The notes: a model not told the origin generated them from the sequence alone. A stretch of 64,000 nucleotides of DNA from Burkholderia sp. WP9 (GCF_900104795.1 NZ_FNTG01000005.1:62001-126000), one strand, 5' to 3'. Shown: positions 26,657-36,143, numbered from the stretch's first letter. Program-made: numbers and translations.

Positions 26657-26725
26657 CCAGAAACGGCAGACTTCCATGCTCACATTCCGTACATTAGAGA
26701 ACAGGATCCTGGCTGGAGAAACCTC

Positions 26726-27412
26726 ATGAGTCAGCACTTCGTCAACGCACTGCTGTTTGGCATCTATCCGTACGTGTGTCTCGCGATCTGGTTGCTCGGC
26801 AGCCTGATCCGTTTCGATCGCGAGCAGTACACCTGGAAGAGCGATTCGTCGCAACTGCTCAGACGCCGTCAACTGCGCCTTGGAAGCAATCTGTTCCACG
26901 TCGGCGTATTGATCGTGATCGGCGGCCACTTCGCAGGATTCCTTGCGCCTCACTGGATGGTGTCGCCATTCCTGAACGCATCCCAGCATCAATGGCTTGC
27001 GGTGATGGCGGGCGGCATCGCGGGTATCGTCGCGATCGTCGGACTGTCGATCCTGCTGTACCGACGCCTGTCCGATCCGCGCATTCGCATCAATAGCGCC
27101 CATGCGGACATCCTGGTGCTGGCAATTCTGTGGCTGCAGCTCGCGCTCGGGCTGGCCACCATACCACTGTCATTGGCTCATATGGACGGCGCGATGTTCG
27201 AAATCCTGAGCGACTACGTGAAAGGCGTCGTCACGTTTCAACCAGGTGCTGCCGATCTCATCATCCAGGCACCGCTCGTCTACAAAGTCCATATCGCGCT
27301 CGGCTTCACGATTTTCCTCATTTCCCCGTTCACCCGCCTCGTCCATATCTGGAGTGGCATGGCCACGCTGGGTTTCCTGGTTCGGCCTCACCAGATCGTC
27401 CGTAAGCGCTAA
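26726..27412 (+). CDS. narI: Respiratory nitrate reductase gamma subunit (cytochrome b)
   Basis: A 228-residue membrane subunit with five hydrophobic segments that oxidises quinol through two b haems. Ligand-bearing regions include NLFHVGVLIVIGGHFAGF, VYKVHIALGF and PFTRLVHIWSG. Opens MSQHFVNALLFGIYPYVCLAIWL as in the family. GGAG lies about 10 bases before the ATG. The 69-base gap from narJ holds nothing obvious. Confidence 0.96.
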   Translation: MSQHFVNALLFGIYPYVCLAIWLLGSLIRFDREQYTWKSDSSQLLRRRQLRLGSNLFHVGVLIVIGGHFAGFLAPHWMVSPFLNASQHQWLAVMAGGIAGIVAIVGLSILLYRRLSDPRIRINSAHADILVLAILWLQLALGLATIPLSLAHMDGAMFEILSDYVKGVVTFQPGAADLIIQAPLVYKVHIALGFTIFLISPFTRLVHIWSGMATLGFLVRPHQIVRKR

Positions 27413-27427
27413 CTCGAGGAATTTTCC

Positions 27428-28225
27428 ATGTCGGCAAACCGCGATATTTCGCCCGCGCCCGCCACCCTTGACGTACTTAGCGTCAACGATGCCGTGATCG
27501 AAGCCGCCGCCATTGCAGCGGAATCCGCGTTGCACGCGGACGAGCCCGATCCCGACCACGCTGCGCGACGGGCGCTGGTCGTGCGTGAACTGCTGGCCCA
27601 GCGCGCCGTTGCAATAGGTCTGTTGGCGAACGGAGCCGATCTCGACGATGAGACCATTGACCGTCTGCTGGAACTGGAATGCACGACGCCAGTCCCGTCC
27701 GCCGAAGAATGCCAGCGCTACTACGCAGCGAACATGCAGAAATTCCGCAGTCCGGACCTGGTCTTTGCGCGCCACATCCTCTTTGCGTTGACCGAAAAGG
27801 CTGCGATGACGCGGGTCCGTGCCCGCGCCGAAGAAGCGCACCGCGAGCTCGCGCAGCATCACGACCGGTTCTATGCGCTCGCCCGGACGTTATCCAATTG
27901 TCCGTCCGGGCAGGTCGGCGGGAATCTGGGGCAGTTGACCCGTGGCGAGAGCGTGCCGGAATTCGAGGCGGCAATTTTTGGCAGCCAGCATATCGGCCTC
28001 TTACCGGGGCTCGTCAATACGCGTTATGGCTTCCATATTGTCTGGGTAGAGCGTCGCATCGCGGGTGAATCCCTTCCGTTTGAAGCAGTGCAGGCGACCA
28101 TCGAACGCTATCTCTCTGAACATGTCCGGCACAAGTCGATTCAGCAATATTTGAACCTGCTGGCATCCAGCGCCGAACTGCGCGGCATCGCTCTGGACGT
28201 GCGCCCGGGCCTGTTGATGCAATAG
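27428..28225 (+). CDS. Parvulin-type peptidyl-prolyl isomerase of the nar operon
   Basis: A 265-residue PpiC/parvulin protein. The rotamase domain (about residues 110-210) shows FARHILFALTEKA, FYALARTLSNCPSGQVGGNLGQLTRGESVPEFEAAIF and TRYGFHIVWVERRI. No signal peptide is visible, so it acts in the cytoplasm, probably aiding folding or maturation of the nitrate reductase. It starts 15 bases after narI, as in many beta-proteobacterial nar operons. Confidence 0.9.
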   Translation: MSANRDISPAPATLDVLSVNDAVIEAAAIAAESALHADEPDPDHAARRALVVRELLAQRAVAIGLLANGADLDDETIDRLLELECTTPVPSAEECQRYYAANMQKFRSPDLVFARHILFALTEKAAMTRVRARAEEAHRELAQHHDRFYALARTLSNCPSGQVGGNLGQLTRGESVPEFEAAIFGSQHIGLLPGLVNTRYGFHIVWVERRIAGESLPFEAVQATIERYLSEHVRHKSIQQYLNLLASSAELRGIALDVRPGLLMQ

Positions 28226-28345
28226 TGATTTGGCGTGCCGATTGCAGCGTATCGGAATCTGCATTCGGCACGTGCCCACACCCCCACATTGATCGATGAC
28301 GTCCGCTCGTAACCGTCAGCCTTGTTGCCCTGCTCTGGAGCTGCT

Positions 28346-29581
28346 GTGAGTCCAAAAAGAAGTCCCATACTGGTTCTAAGTGTCACGACTTTGGCATTTC
28401 TGGTCTGCTTCGTGGTCTGGATGATGTTTGGCGTGCTGGGCATCGGGCTGCGAGCCGAGCTCGGACTGAACAGCACGGAGTTCGGCATGCTGACGGCCAC
28501 GCCGGTTCTGAGCGGCGCACTACTGCGCGTCCCGCTGGGCATCTGGACTGACCGTTTTGGTGGTCGCGTGGTGATGACGCTATTGCTGGTCCTCTGCGCC
28601 ATCCCGGTATTCCTGATCGCATACGCGACGGTGTTCTGGCAGTTCCTCGCGATCGGCTTGTGTCTCGGTGCGGTCGGCGCATCGTTCGCAGTTGGGACGC
28701 CGTATGTCGCGCGGTTCTTCCCGCCCGAAAAGCGCGGCTTTGCGATGGGGTTCTTTGGTGCCGGTACGGTCGGTGCCGCTGTGAATCTGTTCATCACGCC
28801 TTCGTTGCAGGCAGCATGGGGCTGGCGCGCCGTCCCGAAGATCTATGCGCTCGCGCTCCTCGTCACTGCATTGATCTTCTGGCTGGGCTCCGCGACCGAC
28901 CCGGGCGCGGGTAAAGCGTCGGGGCCATGGTATAGGCAGTTCCAGGTTCTGAAGAACCCCAAGATCTGGAAGTATTGCCAGTACTACTCGATCTGCTTCG
29001 GTGGTTTCACCGCATTATCGCTGTGGATCCCGCAATATCTGAAGGGCGAGTTTGGCTTTTCGGTCGTCACCGCCGCGGCGTTAGCCGCCGGCTTTTCGCT
29101 GCCGGGATCGGTATTGCGCGCGCTGGGCGGCACCCTGTCCGACCGCTTCGGTGCGCATAAGGTGACTTGGTGGGGATTGTGGGTCGCGTGGATATGTCTA
29201 TTCCTGTTGTCGTACCCAGACACCTCTTTCGTGGTGAGCACGATCGACGGCCCGCGCAGCTTTCACATCCATCTGGGTGTCCCGGTTTTCATCGGGCTTC
29301 TGTTCATTCTTGGCGTGGTGTTCGCGTTCGGGATGGCGTCGACGTTCAAGTACGTCGCCGACGACTTTCCGGAACAAATGGGTGTCGTCACCGGCATCGT
29401 TGGACTGGCAGGCGGACTGGGTGGCTTCCTGTTACCGATCCTCTTCGGCGTGATTCTTGATTGGCTTGGCGTTCGCTCGAGTTGCTTCATGTTTTTATAT
29501 GGGATCGTCTGGGTGTCGCTGATTCTGCTGTATCAATCCAGCGTGCGACAGGTCCGTATCGACGGAACGGTTCCACAGTGA
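28346..29581 (+). CDS. narK: Nitrate/nitrite transporter (MFS, NarK-type)
   Basis: A 411-residue, 12-segment MFS protein. It carries the nitrate-porter features: FVVWMMFGVLGI, LLRVPLGIWTDRFGGR near residue 60, GFFGAGTVGAAVNLF (nitrate signature), and GFSLPGSVLRALGGTLSDRFG plus GIVGLAGGLGGFLLP in the second half. GTG start at 28346 is preferred because GGAG lies 7 bases upstream and the earlier part of the frame is unrelated. Single unfused NarK; proton-symport versus nitrite exchange is undecided. Confidence 0.92.
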   Translation: MSPKRSPILVLSVTTLAFLVCFVVWMMFGVLGIGLRAELGLNSTEFGMLTATPVLSGALLRVPLGIWTDRFGGRVVMTLLLVLCAIPVFLIAYATVFWQFLAIGLCLGAVGASFAVGTPYVARFFPPEKRGFAMGFFGAGTVGAAVNLFITPSLQAAWGWRAVPKIYALALLVTALIFWLGSATDPGAGKASGPWYRQFQVLKNPKIWKYCQYYSICFGGFTALSLWIPQYLKGEFGFSVVTAAALAAGFSLPGSVLRALGGTLSDRFGAHKVTWWGLWVAWICLFLLSYPDTSFVVSTIDGPRSFHIHLGVPVFIGLLFILGVVFAFGMASTFKYVADDFPEQMGVVTGIVGLAGGLGGFLLPILFGVILDWLGVRSSCFMFLYGIVWVSLILLYQSSVRQVRIDGTVPQ

Positions 29582-29638
29582 CTGAATGAACGGCCGACGT
29601 ACTGCGTCCTACCGACACGACATCCACATGGATGACTG

Positions 29639-30052
29639 ATGATGAGTATTTCGAGTTTTGATGAGCTGATTCGCGTCGCGCGGCAACAACCCGAACCTCA
29701 GCGGTTATTGTTCGTATTTACCACGGTTGAGTTGCCCGATGACTGCACGCCCGAACAGCGGGCCCGCTTCCAGGCGGGTCAGGGTGGCGCGTTGACGCCT
29801 CTGATGTGCGTGGACAAAACGCCCGAAGAGATCGGCACGTTTAGCGATCTCCTCGAAGAGTCGCGACAGGTTCTCCAGGAATGGGCAATCGTCTTCGTCG
29901 CAGCGCTCTCGGGTAAAAACGGGTGTGTGCCGCGGACTGAAGATGCCGAGGCGCCGTTGAACACAATGGTGGAATCGATCAAGGCCGGGTCAATCGGCAT
30001 GTTTATTCCATTCGATGCGCACGGTCAACCCGTGTTATTTGGTCCGTCCTGA
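29639..30052 (+). CDS. Conserved hypothetical protein of nar clusters
   Basis: A 137-residue soluble protein: SSFDELIRVARQQPEPQRLLFVFTTVELPDD, ALTPLMCVDKTPEEIGTF, IVFVAALSGKNG and SIGMFIPFDAHGQPVLF. I recall similar proteins labelled ribonucleotide reductase subunit alpha, but nothing in the sequence supports that enzyme. Its place between narK and the P450 suggests a link to anaerobic metabolism. Confidence 0.7.
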   Translation: MMSISSFDELIRVARQQPEPQRLLFVFTTVELPDDCTPEQRARFQAGQGGALTPLMCVDKTPEEIGTFSDLLEESRQVLQEWAIVFVAALSGKNGCVPRTEDAEAPLNTMVESIKAGSIGMFIPFDAHGQPVLFGPS

Positions 30053-30247
30053 ACAGATCTCTCATTGAATGTGAGGGTCTCGCTAATGACGCGTTTCATA
30101 TTAAGCGGGGCAGGCGCAGCAAAACGATTGGTTCAGCTGCGCGGTTGCAGAATCGCGGGACACCCCGCAGCTGACCGGGATCAAGCCGTGCCCCTGGAAG
30201 TTACGACACAGCCGGCATTCGATGCCGGATGCAGGCAAGGATTGAGC

Positions 30248-31402
30248 ATGAACGGGAAGCTGACCAACGATTGGGATCCGAGGTCCGGGGACGTCACTCG
30301 AGATCAGGCTGCGGCATATGATGACATGCGGCACCGCTGTCCCGCTGCGCATAGTGACTACCTGAACTTGTCCCTGTTCCGCCATGACGATGTCGTGCGC
30401 GTGCTCAACGAGCCTGAAACGTTCAGTAATGCAGTCTCGAGCTATCTCTCCGTGCCCAATGGCATGGATCCTCCCGAGCATACCCAGTACAGAAGCATTA
30501 TCGAGCCTTATTTCAGCCCGCAGCGGATGGCGGTCTTTGAACCTGTGTGCCGGGAGATTGCCGCCAGTCTGGTAAATGGACTTTCGAGCGGCGACGAAGT
30601 CGAATTTAACGCCCGGTTCGCACAGGACTTTGCGATGAACATCCAGTGCGCTTTTCTGGGTTGGTCTGGGGAATTACGCGCGCCACTTCTTCACTGGATT
30701 CGCAAAAACCGCGAAGCCACGCTGACGGGTGACAGAATCGCTCTCGACCGGGTGGCCGTCGAATTTGACACCTACATCAAGGGCTTGCTGATGCAACGAC
30801 GGGAATCGGGCACGGACGCACCAGACGACATCACGAGCAGCCTGATACGCGAGGAGATCGGGGACCGGCTGCTACACGACGACGAAATTGTCAGCATCCT
30901 GCGCAATTGGACTGTCGGCGAGCTCGGGACGATTGCGGCGTGCGTGGGCATTCTCGCTCACTACCTCGCCGAGCATCCTGATGTCCAGCAACGTTTGCGA
31001 AAGCAGCCATCGCTATTGCCAAAGGCCATCGACGAAATACTTCGGATCCGCGCGCCGCTCATCGCCACTCGCCGCATCAGTACCAAACCGGCGGAGATCG
31101 GCGGTCGCGATGTGCCCGGCGGCCAGCGTATCACACTCATGTGGGCATCCGCGAACCGGGACGAGGCGGTTTTTGGAGACCCTGATGAATTCCGGCTCGA
31201 CCGCGATCCGGCCAGCAACCTGCTATACGGTTCCGGCATTCATGAGTGTCCGGGTGCGCCGCTCGCCCGGCTTGAACTGCGTGTTGGCATGGAAGAACTG
31301 CTCGCACGAACTACCTGGATTGCGCTCCTCCCGGGGAGTCTCCCCATGAACGCTGTGTATCCAGCGGCTGGCTTTTCTGCGTTGCCATTGCGCATCGAGT
31401 GA
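30248..31402 (+). CDS. Cytochrome P450 of the nar cluster
   Basis: A 384-residue soluble bacterial P450. Haem-binding loop LLYGSGIHECPGAPLARLELRVG with the Cys ligand; ExxR motif EILRIRAPLIATRR; substrate-side MDPPEHTQYRSIIEPYFSPQRM. The I-helix reads NWTVGELGTIAACVGIL, so the usual acid-threonine pair (AGxET) is altered. Start at 30248 is chosen because P450 homology begins there and AAGGA lies upstream; the open frame begins 183 bases earlier. The substrate is unknown. No ferredoxin partner is nearby. The GTGA at its stop suggested coupling to the PAS gene downstream. Confidence 0.85.
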   Translation: MNGKLTNDWDPRSGDVTRDQAAAYDDMRHRCPAAHSDYLNLSLFRHDDVVRVLNEPETFSNAVSSYLSVPNGMDPPEHTQYRSIIEPYFSPQRMAVFEPVCREIAASLVNGLSSGDEVEFNARFAQDFAMNIQCAFLGWSGELRAPLLHWIRKNREATLTGDRIALDRVAVEFDTYIKGLLMQRRESGTDAPDDITSSLIREEIGDRLLHDDEIVSILRNWTVGELGTIAACVGILAHYLAEHPDVQQRLRKQPSLLPKAIDEILRIRAPLIATRRISTKPAEIGGRDVPGGQRITLMWASANRDEAVFGDPDEFRLDRDPASNLLYGSGIHECPGAPLARLELRVGMEELLARTTWIALLPGSLPMNAVYPAAGFSALPLRIE

Positions 31403-31605
31403 ATACCTTATTGCTTGACCAGGTCTCCGCTCAAAGTTCCACCGCACTTGAAGCGCCCAGGAGTGACATCATGGAAGAAACGTCCGCGCTCGCTGAATGG
31501 ATAATCGAACAGACGGCTGATGCCGTAATCTATGCCGACCGTTCCGGTGCCATCGCGCGCTGGAACCATGCTGCAGCAGCGCTGTTCGGCTACAGTGCCG
31601 CTTAG

Positions 31606-32812
31606 GGCAAAGCTGAATAAGTCCACCGTTCATGACGGTCACGCGTTATAGCGTGAGCATGCAACGGCGAAAGCGAAAAATGATGAATCAACTGACACTG
31701 GCGATGGCTGTCGATCAATGCGCGGGGTTCGGGGCGCAGCGCAAACCAACGCGACGTGAAGCGTTTCTTGATGAGATGAACAGGATCGTGCCTTGGGCGC
31801 AACTGTGCGCAGTGGTCGAGCCGTTCTATCCGAAACGTGGCAATGGCCGCCCGCCGATCGTGCTGGAGCGCATGCTGCGGATTCACTTTGTGCAGCACTG
31901 GTTCAACCTTGCGGACCTTGCGTGCGAAGAGGCGCTGTACGACAGTCTCAGCCTGCGCCGTTTCGTTGGGATCGACCTTGGCAGCGAAACGGTTCCGGAC
32001 GCGACCACGCTGCTCAAATTCCGGCATCTGCTGGAAGAGCACAAGCTGGGCGAGCGGATCTTCGCGGAAGTGGGTCAGGTGCTGCAGGCGCGGGGAGCAA
32101 AGCTCAAGAGCGGCACGATTGTCGATGCCACACTGATCGGTGCACCCTCGTCGACGAAGAACAAGGACAAGGCGCGTGACCCCGAAATGCATCAGACACG
32201 CAAAGGCAAGCAGTGGCATTTCGGCATGAAGCTCCATATCGGCGTGGACAGTCAGAGCGGGCTTGCTCATAGCGCAGTCGTAACGGCGGCGAACGTGCAT
32301 GACAAGTATCCGCTGCCACAGTTGCTGCACGGTGAGGAGCAACGCGTGTACGGCGACAGCGCATACGCGAGTCAGAAAGCGCTGATCCATGGCAAGGCAC
32401 CGAAGGCGCGCGACTTCACCAACAAGCGCACGCGCCGCAAGGGCATCGTCGACGAGGTGGCGCGCCGCAAGAATCGCAACAAGTCGAAGATCCGTGCCCG
32501 GGTCGAGCATGTGTTCGCGGTCGTGAAGCGGTTGTGGGGCTTCACGAAGGTTCGCTATCGCGGTCTGGCGAAGAACGCCAATCGCGCCTTCGTTGCACTC
32601 GCGCTGGCCAATCTGTACATGTGGCGAGGTCGCGCGACGGCACAGGTGCGCCCGTAAAGGGCCAAAGACGGGCAAATAGCCCGCGCAGAGCCCCTCGAGG
32701 GGCGTAACGTGACACGGAATGCCCGCTTTTACGGCCGTCATTCGCGATCTCGAAAGATTACACATGCCTTGGTCGCAACCTGTCGTGTTTACGCGGCTTG
32801 ATCAGCGCAGCC
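31606..32812 (+). mobile_element. IS5-family insertion sequence
   Basis: A 1207-bp element flanked by TTAG on both sides (31602-31605 and 32813-32816), the 4-bp YTAR duplication typical of IS5. Ends are GGCAAAGCTGATAAG-like on the left and GGCTGCGCTGATCAAG on the right (inverted, imperfect). It lies in the PAS gene. Confidence 0.9.
31632..32657 (+). CDS. IS5-family transposase
   Basis: A DDE transposase (about 325 residues from the likely start MMNQLTLAM at 31680; the frame opens at 31632). N-terminal DUF772 region (RIHFVQHWFNLADLACEEALYDS). Catalytic residues in GTIVDATLI, VYGDSAYASQKAL and RARVEHVFAVVKRLWGF. It appears intact and potentially active. Confidence 0.92.
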   Translation: MTVTRYSVSMQRRKRKMMNQLTLAMAVDQCAGFGAQRKPTRREAFLDEMNRIVPWAQLCAVVEPFYPKRGNGRPPIVLERMLRIHFVQHWFNLADLACEEALYDSLSLRRFVGIDLGSETVPDATTLLKFRHLLEEHKLGERIFAEVGQVLQARGAKLKSGTIVDATLIGAPSSTKNKDKARDPEMHQTRKGKQWHFGMKLHIGVDSQSGLAHSAVVTAANVHDKYPLPQLLHGEEQRVYGDSAYASQKALIHGKAPKARDFTNKRTRRKGIVDEVARRKNRNKSKIRARVEHVFAVVKRLWGFTKVRYRGLAKNANRAFVALALANLYMWRGRATAQVRP

Positions 32813-33252
32813 TTAGGCACTAGGCCAGAACCTCGATCTGATCATCCCGGAACATCTGCGAGCCGCACACTGGTGCGGCTTCGAAGCGGCGATGACAAGT
32901 GGTCGTACAAGACTGCATGGCCGCGCGACGTTGACCCGTGCGACCAGCAAGACAGGCCAGAAGCTTTACGTCGAAATGACGTTCGCGATGGTGAAGAATC
33001 AAGAAGTGAGGTGCTTGGCTCGGTTGCAATAGCCCGGGACGTCACCGCTCGTGTCGAGCAGGAAAAATTTGTCGCGCGCCACGGTGGGGAAATATAGTGC
33101 GGCATGACTTCATCGGCGCCAGTCGGTTCGAATGAGGTACCTCTATCAAGCGGCAACTGATGGTGTGTGAGCATCGTCGAGAAATTACGACAATTGCGGA
33201 TGGGGCGGCCGCAGTCACATACCACGTTACCGCGGATGTCCTTCTGACAGGT

Positions 33253-33401
33253 TCAGATGCGTTCGAGTTCGCTGCGGTCGACAATGTGTATCTGCTTGCC
33301 ATTCACCTCGATGAATCCGGCCTTCTGGAACTTTGAGAGAGCGCGGCTGACCGTCTCAAGTTGCAGGCCCAGGTAGTTGCCCATTTCCTCGCGCGTCATA
33401 C
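33253..33401 (-). pseudogene. C-terminal fragment of an FNR/CRP-family regulator
   Basis: The minus strand reads LRMTREEMGNYLGLQLETVSRALSKFQKAGFIEV then KQIHIVDRSELERI and a stop. This is the helix-turn-helix of an FNR-type oxygen regulator; the rest is missing because the IS66 end lies at 33402. What lies beyond the IS at 36230 does not continue the gene. An anaerobic regulator next to the nar cluster has thus been lost locally. Confidence 0.85.
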
Positions 33402-33552
33402 GTAAGCGGTGAATTTAGCACGCCGAATCGAGAATCATTTGCAAGTGACGGCCGAGCGTAGCCGCACCTCGGCGGTTAAAATCAACCGGCGATGTCTGCA
33501 TCGGGGTGATGGGAGCGCGCGCAGTCATGATGACCGGCGCGCGTTCGGTGCG

Positions 33553-35193
33553 TCAGCCGGTCTGTGCCTTGGCCTGTTGTTGCCGCGCATAATTGAACGG
33601 CAGCAGGTCGGTCACGTCGGCATCCGGCGCACGCTGCGGCAGCTCCGTGAGTACATGCAGCAGATAGTCGTACGGCTCGACGCCGCAGGCCCGGCATGTG
33701 AGGACCAGGCTGTAGATCGTGGCGCTGGCCTTTGCGCCATCAACTGTGTCGCTGAACAGCCACGATTTTCTTGAAGTAGCAAACGGCCTGATATCGCGCT
33801 CGATCACGTTGTTATCGATTGCGGCGCAACCGTCAGTGACGTAGCGGCTGAGATATTCCCATTGGTTGCGCGTGTAGGCAATCGCCTTGCCGAGCAGGCT
33901 CTGGGGCGCCACCTTCGGCGCCAGTTCATCGAGCCATGCCTTGAAGGACTCAAGCAGCGGCACACTGTGCTTTTGCCGCAGGTCGTACGTGTAGTCGGCT
34001 CGCGTCAGGCCAGTAGGCAGATCGCCTTTGGCCAGCGCCTCGACACGGTACAGGGCCTGGAAGTACTCAAGCGCCTTCGCCACGCGAGCGTTCGGCATCT
34101 TCTGCTTGCCGGAGTCCGTCTTTTTCGCGGCGGCCTTGTCCGCCTTGACGAACAGCCTGCGGGCGTGAGCCATGCAGCCGAAGTGCTTTGCCTTTTTCAA
34201 GGTGCGCCAGGCGCTGTAGCCGTCGCTCATCAGCATGCCGCTGTAGTCGCCGAGGAACTTCTTCGGATGCTCCTGGCCACGCCCCGGCTGGTACTCGAAC
34301 AGCACCACGGGCTCGGCGCAGTCCTGGGCGCTGCGGTAGCACCACATGTAACTCTTGCTCTGCGCGGATCTGCCGGGTTCCTTGAGTACCTGAACCGTCG
34401 TTTCATCGCCGTGGATCAGCGGCTGCAACAGCAACGTTTTATGCAGCGCATCATACAGGCGGCTGTAGTGCAGTTCGCTGGGGCGAATGATCCAGTGGGC
34501 GAGCGTGCCGCGACTCACCGGGATCTGCCAGCGCGCGAGTGCCTCCTGCATCCGGTACAGCGGCATGCCGTCGACGTACTTCGCGCTCGCGACCGTCGCG
34601 ATCACCGATGCGTCCGCATGGCTGCCCGGGATCGGCTGAACCGGCATCGGCGCAAGCACGACCGGGGTATGTTCGGCGTGCCGCTCGCAGTGCCGGCACG
34701 CCCACTTGGAACGCACGTTCTTGCGGACTGTCCACTTGACCTCGACGTGCAACTGTTCGCTGACGTCCTCGCCGATGCGATGCAGCTGATTGCCGCAACA
34801 GGGGCAGCCGCGCTGGTCCTCCGGCAGGTCGTATTCGACTGGTTCACGCGTCAGGTACGCCGGCAATGGCTTGCGTCCGGCCTTGCGTCGTTCAGGCTGG
34901 CTGGCCGGTGGCAATCCGGTGTCGGGCAGCTCAGGCTGGACACCGTCATCGTCTTCGTCGCCCGGTTCGGTCCGTGCAATCTGCTCGGCTTCGTCGAACA
35001 CGCGATCTTTGCGTTTTTCGCTTTTCGGTGCGAAACGCTCGGCCTGCAGCAGGCGGAGCTGCTCCTCGAGTTGCTCGACGCGCTGGTTCAGTTCGCCGAT
35101 ATGTTTCGCGTCGCCGGCTACACGTGCCTGGAGAGCGTGGATATAGCCCTGGACCGCCCTGGGTACGCGTTTGAGGTCGGGTGCATTCTTCAT
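33553..35193 (-). CDS. tnpC: IS66 transposase TnpC
   Basis: A 546-residue IS66 transposase. N-terminal leucine-rich coiled coil (IGELNQRVEQLEEQLRLLQAERF); zinc-finger-like CPCCGNQL and CRHCERHAEH; DDE core including SDGYSAWRTL, CMAHARRLF and CAAIDNNVIERDIRPFATSRKSWLF. It appears intact. Confidence 0.93.
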   Translation of the reverse strand: MKNAPDLKRVPRAVQGYIHALQARVAGDAKHIGELNQRVEQLEEQLRLLQAERFAPKSEKRKDRVFDEAEQIARTEPGDEDDDGVQPELPDTGLPPASQPERRKAGRKPLPAYLTREPVEYDLPEDQRGCPCCGNQLHRIGEDVSEQLHVEVKWTVRKNVRSKWACRHCERHAEHTPVVLAPMPVQPIPGSHADASVIATVASAKYVDGMPLYRMQEALARWQIPVSRGTLAHWIIRPSELHYSRLYDALHKTLLLQPLIHGDETTVQVLKEPGRSAQSKSYMWCYRSAQDCAEPVVLFEYQPGRGQEHPKKFLGDYSGMLMSDGYSAWRTLKKAKHFGCMAHARRLFVKADKAAAKKTDSGKQKMPNARVAKALEYFQALYRVEALAKGDLPTGLTRADYTYDLRQKHSVPLLESFKAWLDELAPKVAPQSLLGKAIAYTRNQWEYLSRYVTDGCAAIDNNVIERDIRPFATSRKSWLFSDTVDGAKASATIYSLVLTCRACGVEPYDYLLHVLTELPQRAPDADVTDLLPFNYARQQQAKAQTG

Positions 35194-35283
35194 GCACTCC
35201 AGGATAGCGAAACGCAGTGCGCCGTGGGTTTACGTCAATTCGTAAATGGCGCGCCTGCCGTTGTTTACGTGCAACGCATCGGG

Positions 35284-35652
35284 CTAGCTGACGTGCTGGT
35301 AATGGCGCACGGGATGACGACGAAGCGCGTCGATGTCGATGCCGTCGATGTCGATGCCGTCGAGCAACCAGTGAAGCTGCTGCGTTGTCAGTTCGATCAC
35401 CTCCTGATTCCGCCGGGGCCACACGAAACGGTCTTCCTCGAGCCGACGCAGCAGCAGCCAGAAACCGGTGCGCTCGTACAGCAGAAGCTTGATGCGATCG
35501 CATTTGCGGTTGTGGAATGCATAGACGGCACGGGCGAGCGGGTCCAACTGCATCGATTCCTCAACCAGGGCGGCAAGGGTGTTGATGCCGCAACGGAAAT
35601 CGATCGGCTCGCGGTACAGGTAGACGTGCAGGTCATCGGCGAAGCGCAGCAT
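35284..35652 (-). CDS. tnpB: IS66 accessory protein TnpB (Orf2)
   Basis: About 122 residues from the start MLRFADDLHVYLYREPIDFRCGINTLAALV, with HNRKCDRIKLLLYERTGFWLLLRRLE typical of IS66 Orf2. Starts inside the tnpA stop (TGATG). The C-terminus contains a short tandem repeat (DGIDIDGIDIDAL) from a duplicated 12-base unit near 35330-35362. Confidence 0.92.
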   Translation of the reverse strand: MLRFADDLHVYLYREPIDFRCGINTLAALVEESMQLDPLARAVYAFHNRKCDRIKLLLYERTGFWLLLRRLEEDRFVWPRRNQEVIELTTQQLHWLLDGIDIDGIDIDALRRHPVRHYQHVS

Positions 35653-36143
35653 CAGCGACTCCTCAATGCGTCGATCATCGCCCTGAGCAGTGCCGTGTCC
35701 TGTTGCGCACATTCAAGTTCAAGACTTACCCCGTTGGGCAATTGCGCCACCAGCCGTGAAGGCAACGGCGGGCGTTGTGAGGCCCGCATCGGCTCGCGCC
35801 GTGCCGCAACTGGCTCAGCGTCGGGCAGCGCCGGCCTGGATGGCAAGTGCATCGCCTCAGCACCAACCACTTCCAGAACAGGAACGAATGCCGGTGCCAT
35901 GGCTGGCGCCGACTGCCGTGCACGTCGGGGACGTGTCTTTTGGCGCGCCAGGCTAATCCATTTGCGAAGCTGGTTGGCGTTCACTCCAGCCTTCAGCGCC
36001 AGCCCGGCCACGGAGGCCCCAGGCTTTTGGCACGCCTCGATCAGCTTGCGCTTGCCCTCACGGTCGTACCGGTTCTTGCCGTCGGCCGATTTGCCGATCA
36101 CCCGCAGGGGCAGGAAGTCAAAGTCAGTTTGTAGGTCAGTCAT
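35652..36143 (-). CDS. tnpA: IS66 accessory protein TnpA (Orf1)
   Basis: About 163 residues from MTDLQTDFDFLPLRVIGKS; the helix-turn-helix YDREGKRKLIEACQKPGASVAGLALKAGVNANQLRKWI lies in the first third. The C-terminus VAQLPNGVSLELECAQQD is typical of IS66 Orf1. Translationally coupled to tnpB. Confidence 0.9.
   Translation of the reverse strand: MTDLQTDFDFLPLRVIGKSADGKNRYDREGKRKLIEACQKPGASVAGLALKAGVNANQLRKWISLARQKTRPRRARQSAPAMAPAFVPVLEVVGAEAMHLPSRPALPDAEPVAARREPMRASQRPPLPSRLVAQLPNGVSLELECAQQDTALLRAMIDALRSR

Larger units (their letters stand above)
31471..33097 (+). pseudogene. PAS-domain protein gene broken by a stop, an IS5 insertion and a frameshift
   Basis: The 5' part (31471-31605, AGGAG 7 bases before the ATG) encodes AEWIIEQTADAVIYADRSGAIARWNHAAAALFGYSAA, the start of a PAS domain. 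The 3' part resumes after the IS at 32817 with GQNLDLIIPEHLRAAHW and TLTRATSKTGQKLYVEMTF. It shifts frame near 33007 and ends LGSVAIARDVTARVEQEKF. If the IS is removed, the frame still hits TAG where homologous PAS proteins usually have Glu (SAA-stop-ALG). A stand-alone PAS sensor would have been about 150 residues. Confidence 0.8.

Noticed and set aside
29639..30052. Ribonucleotide reductase subunit
   Set aside because: Similar small proteins carry that label, but the sequence is too short and has none of the enzyme's motifs.
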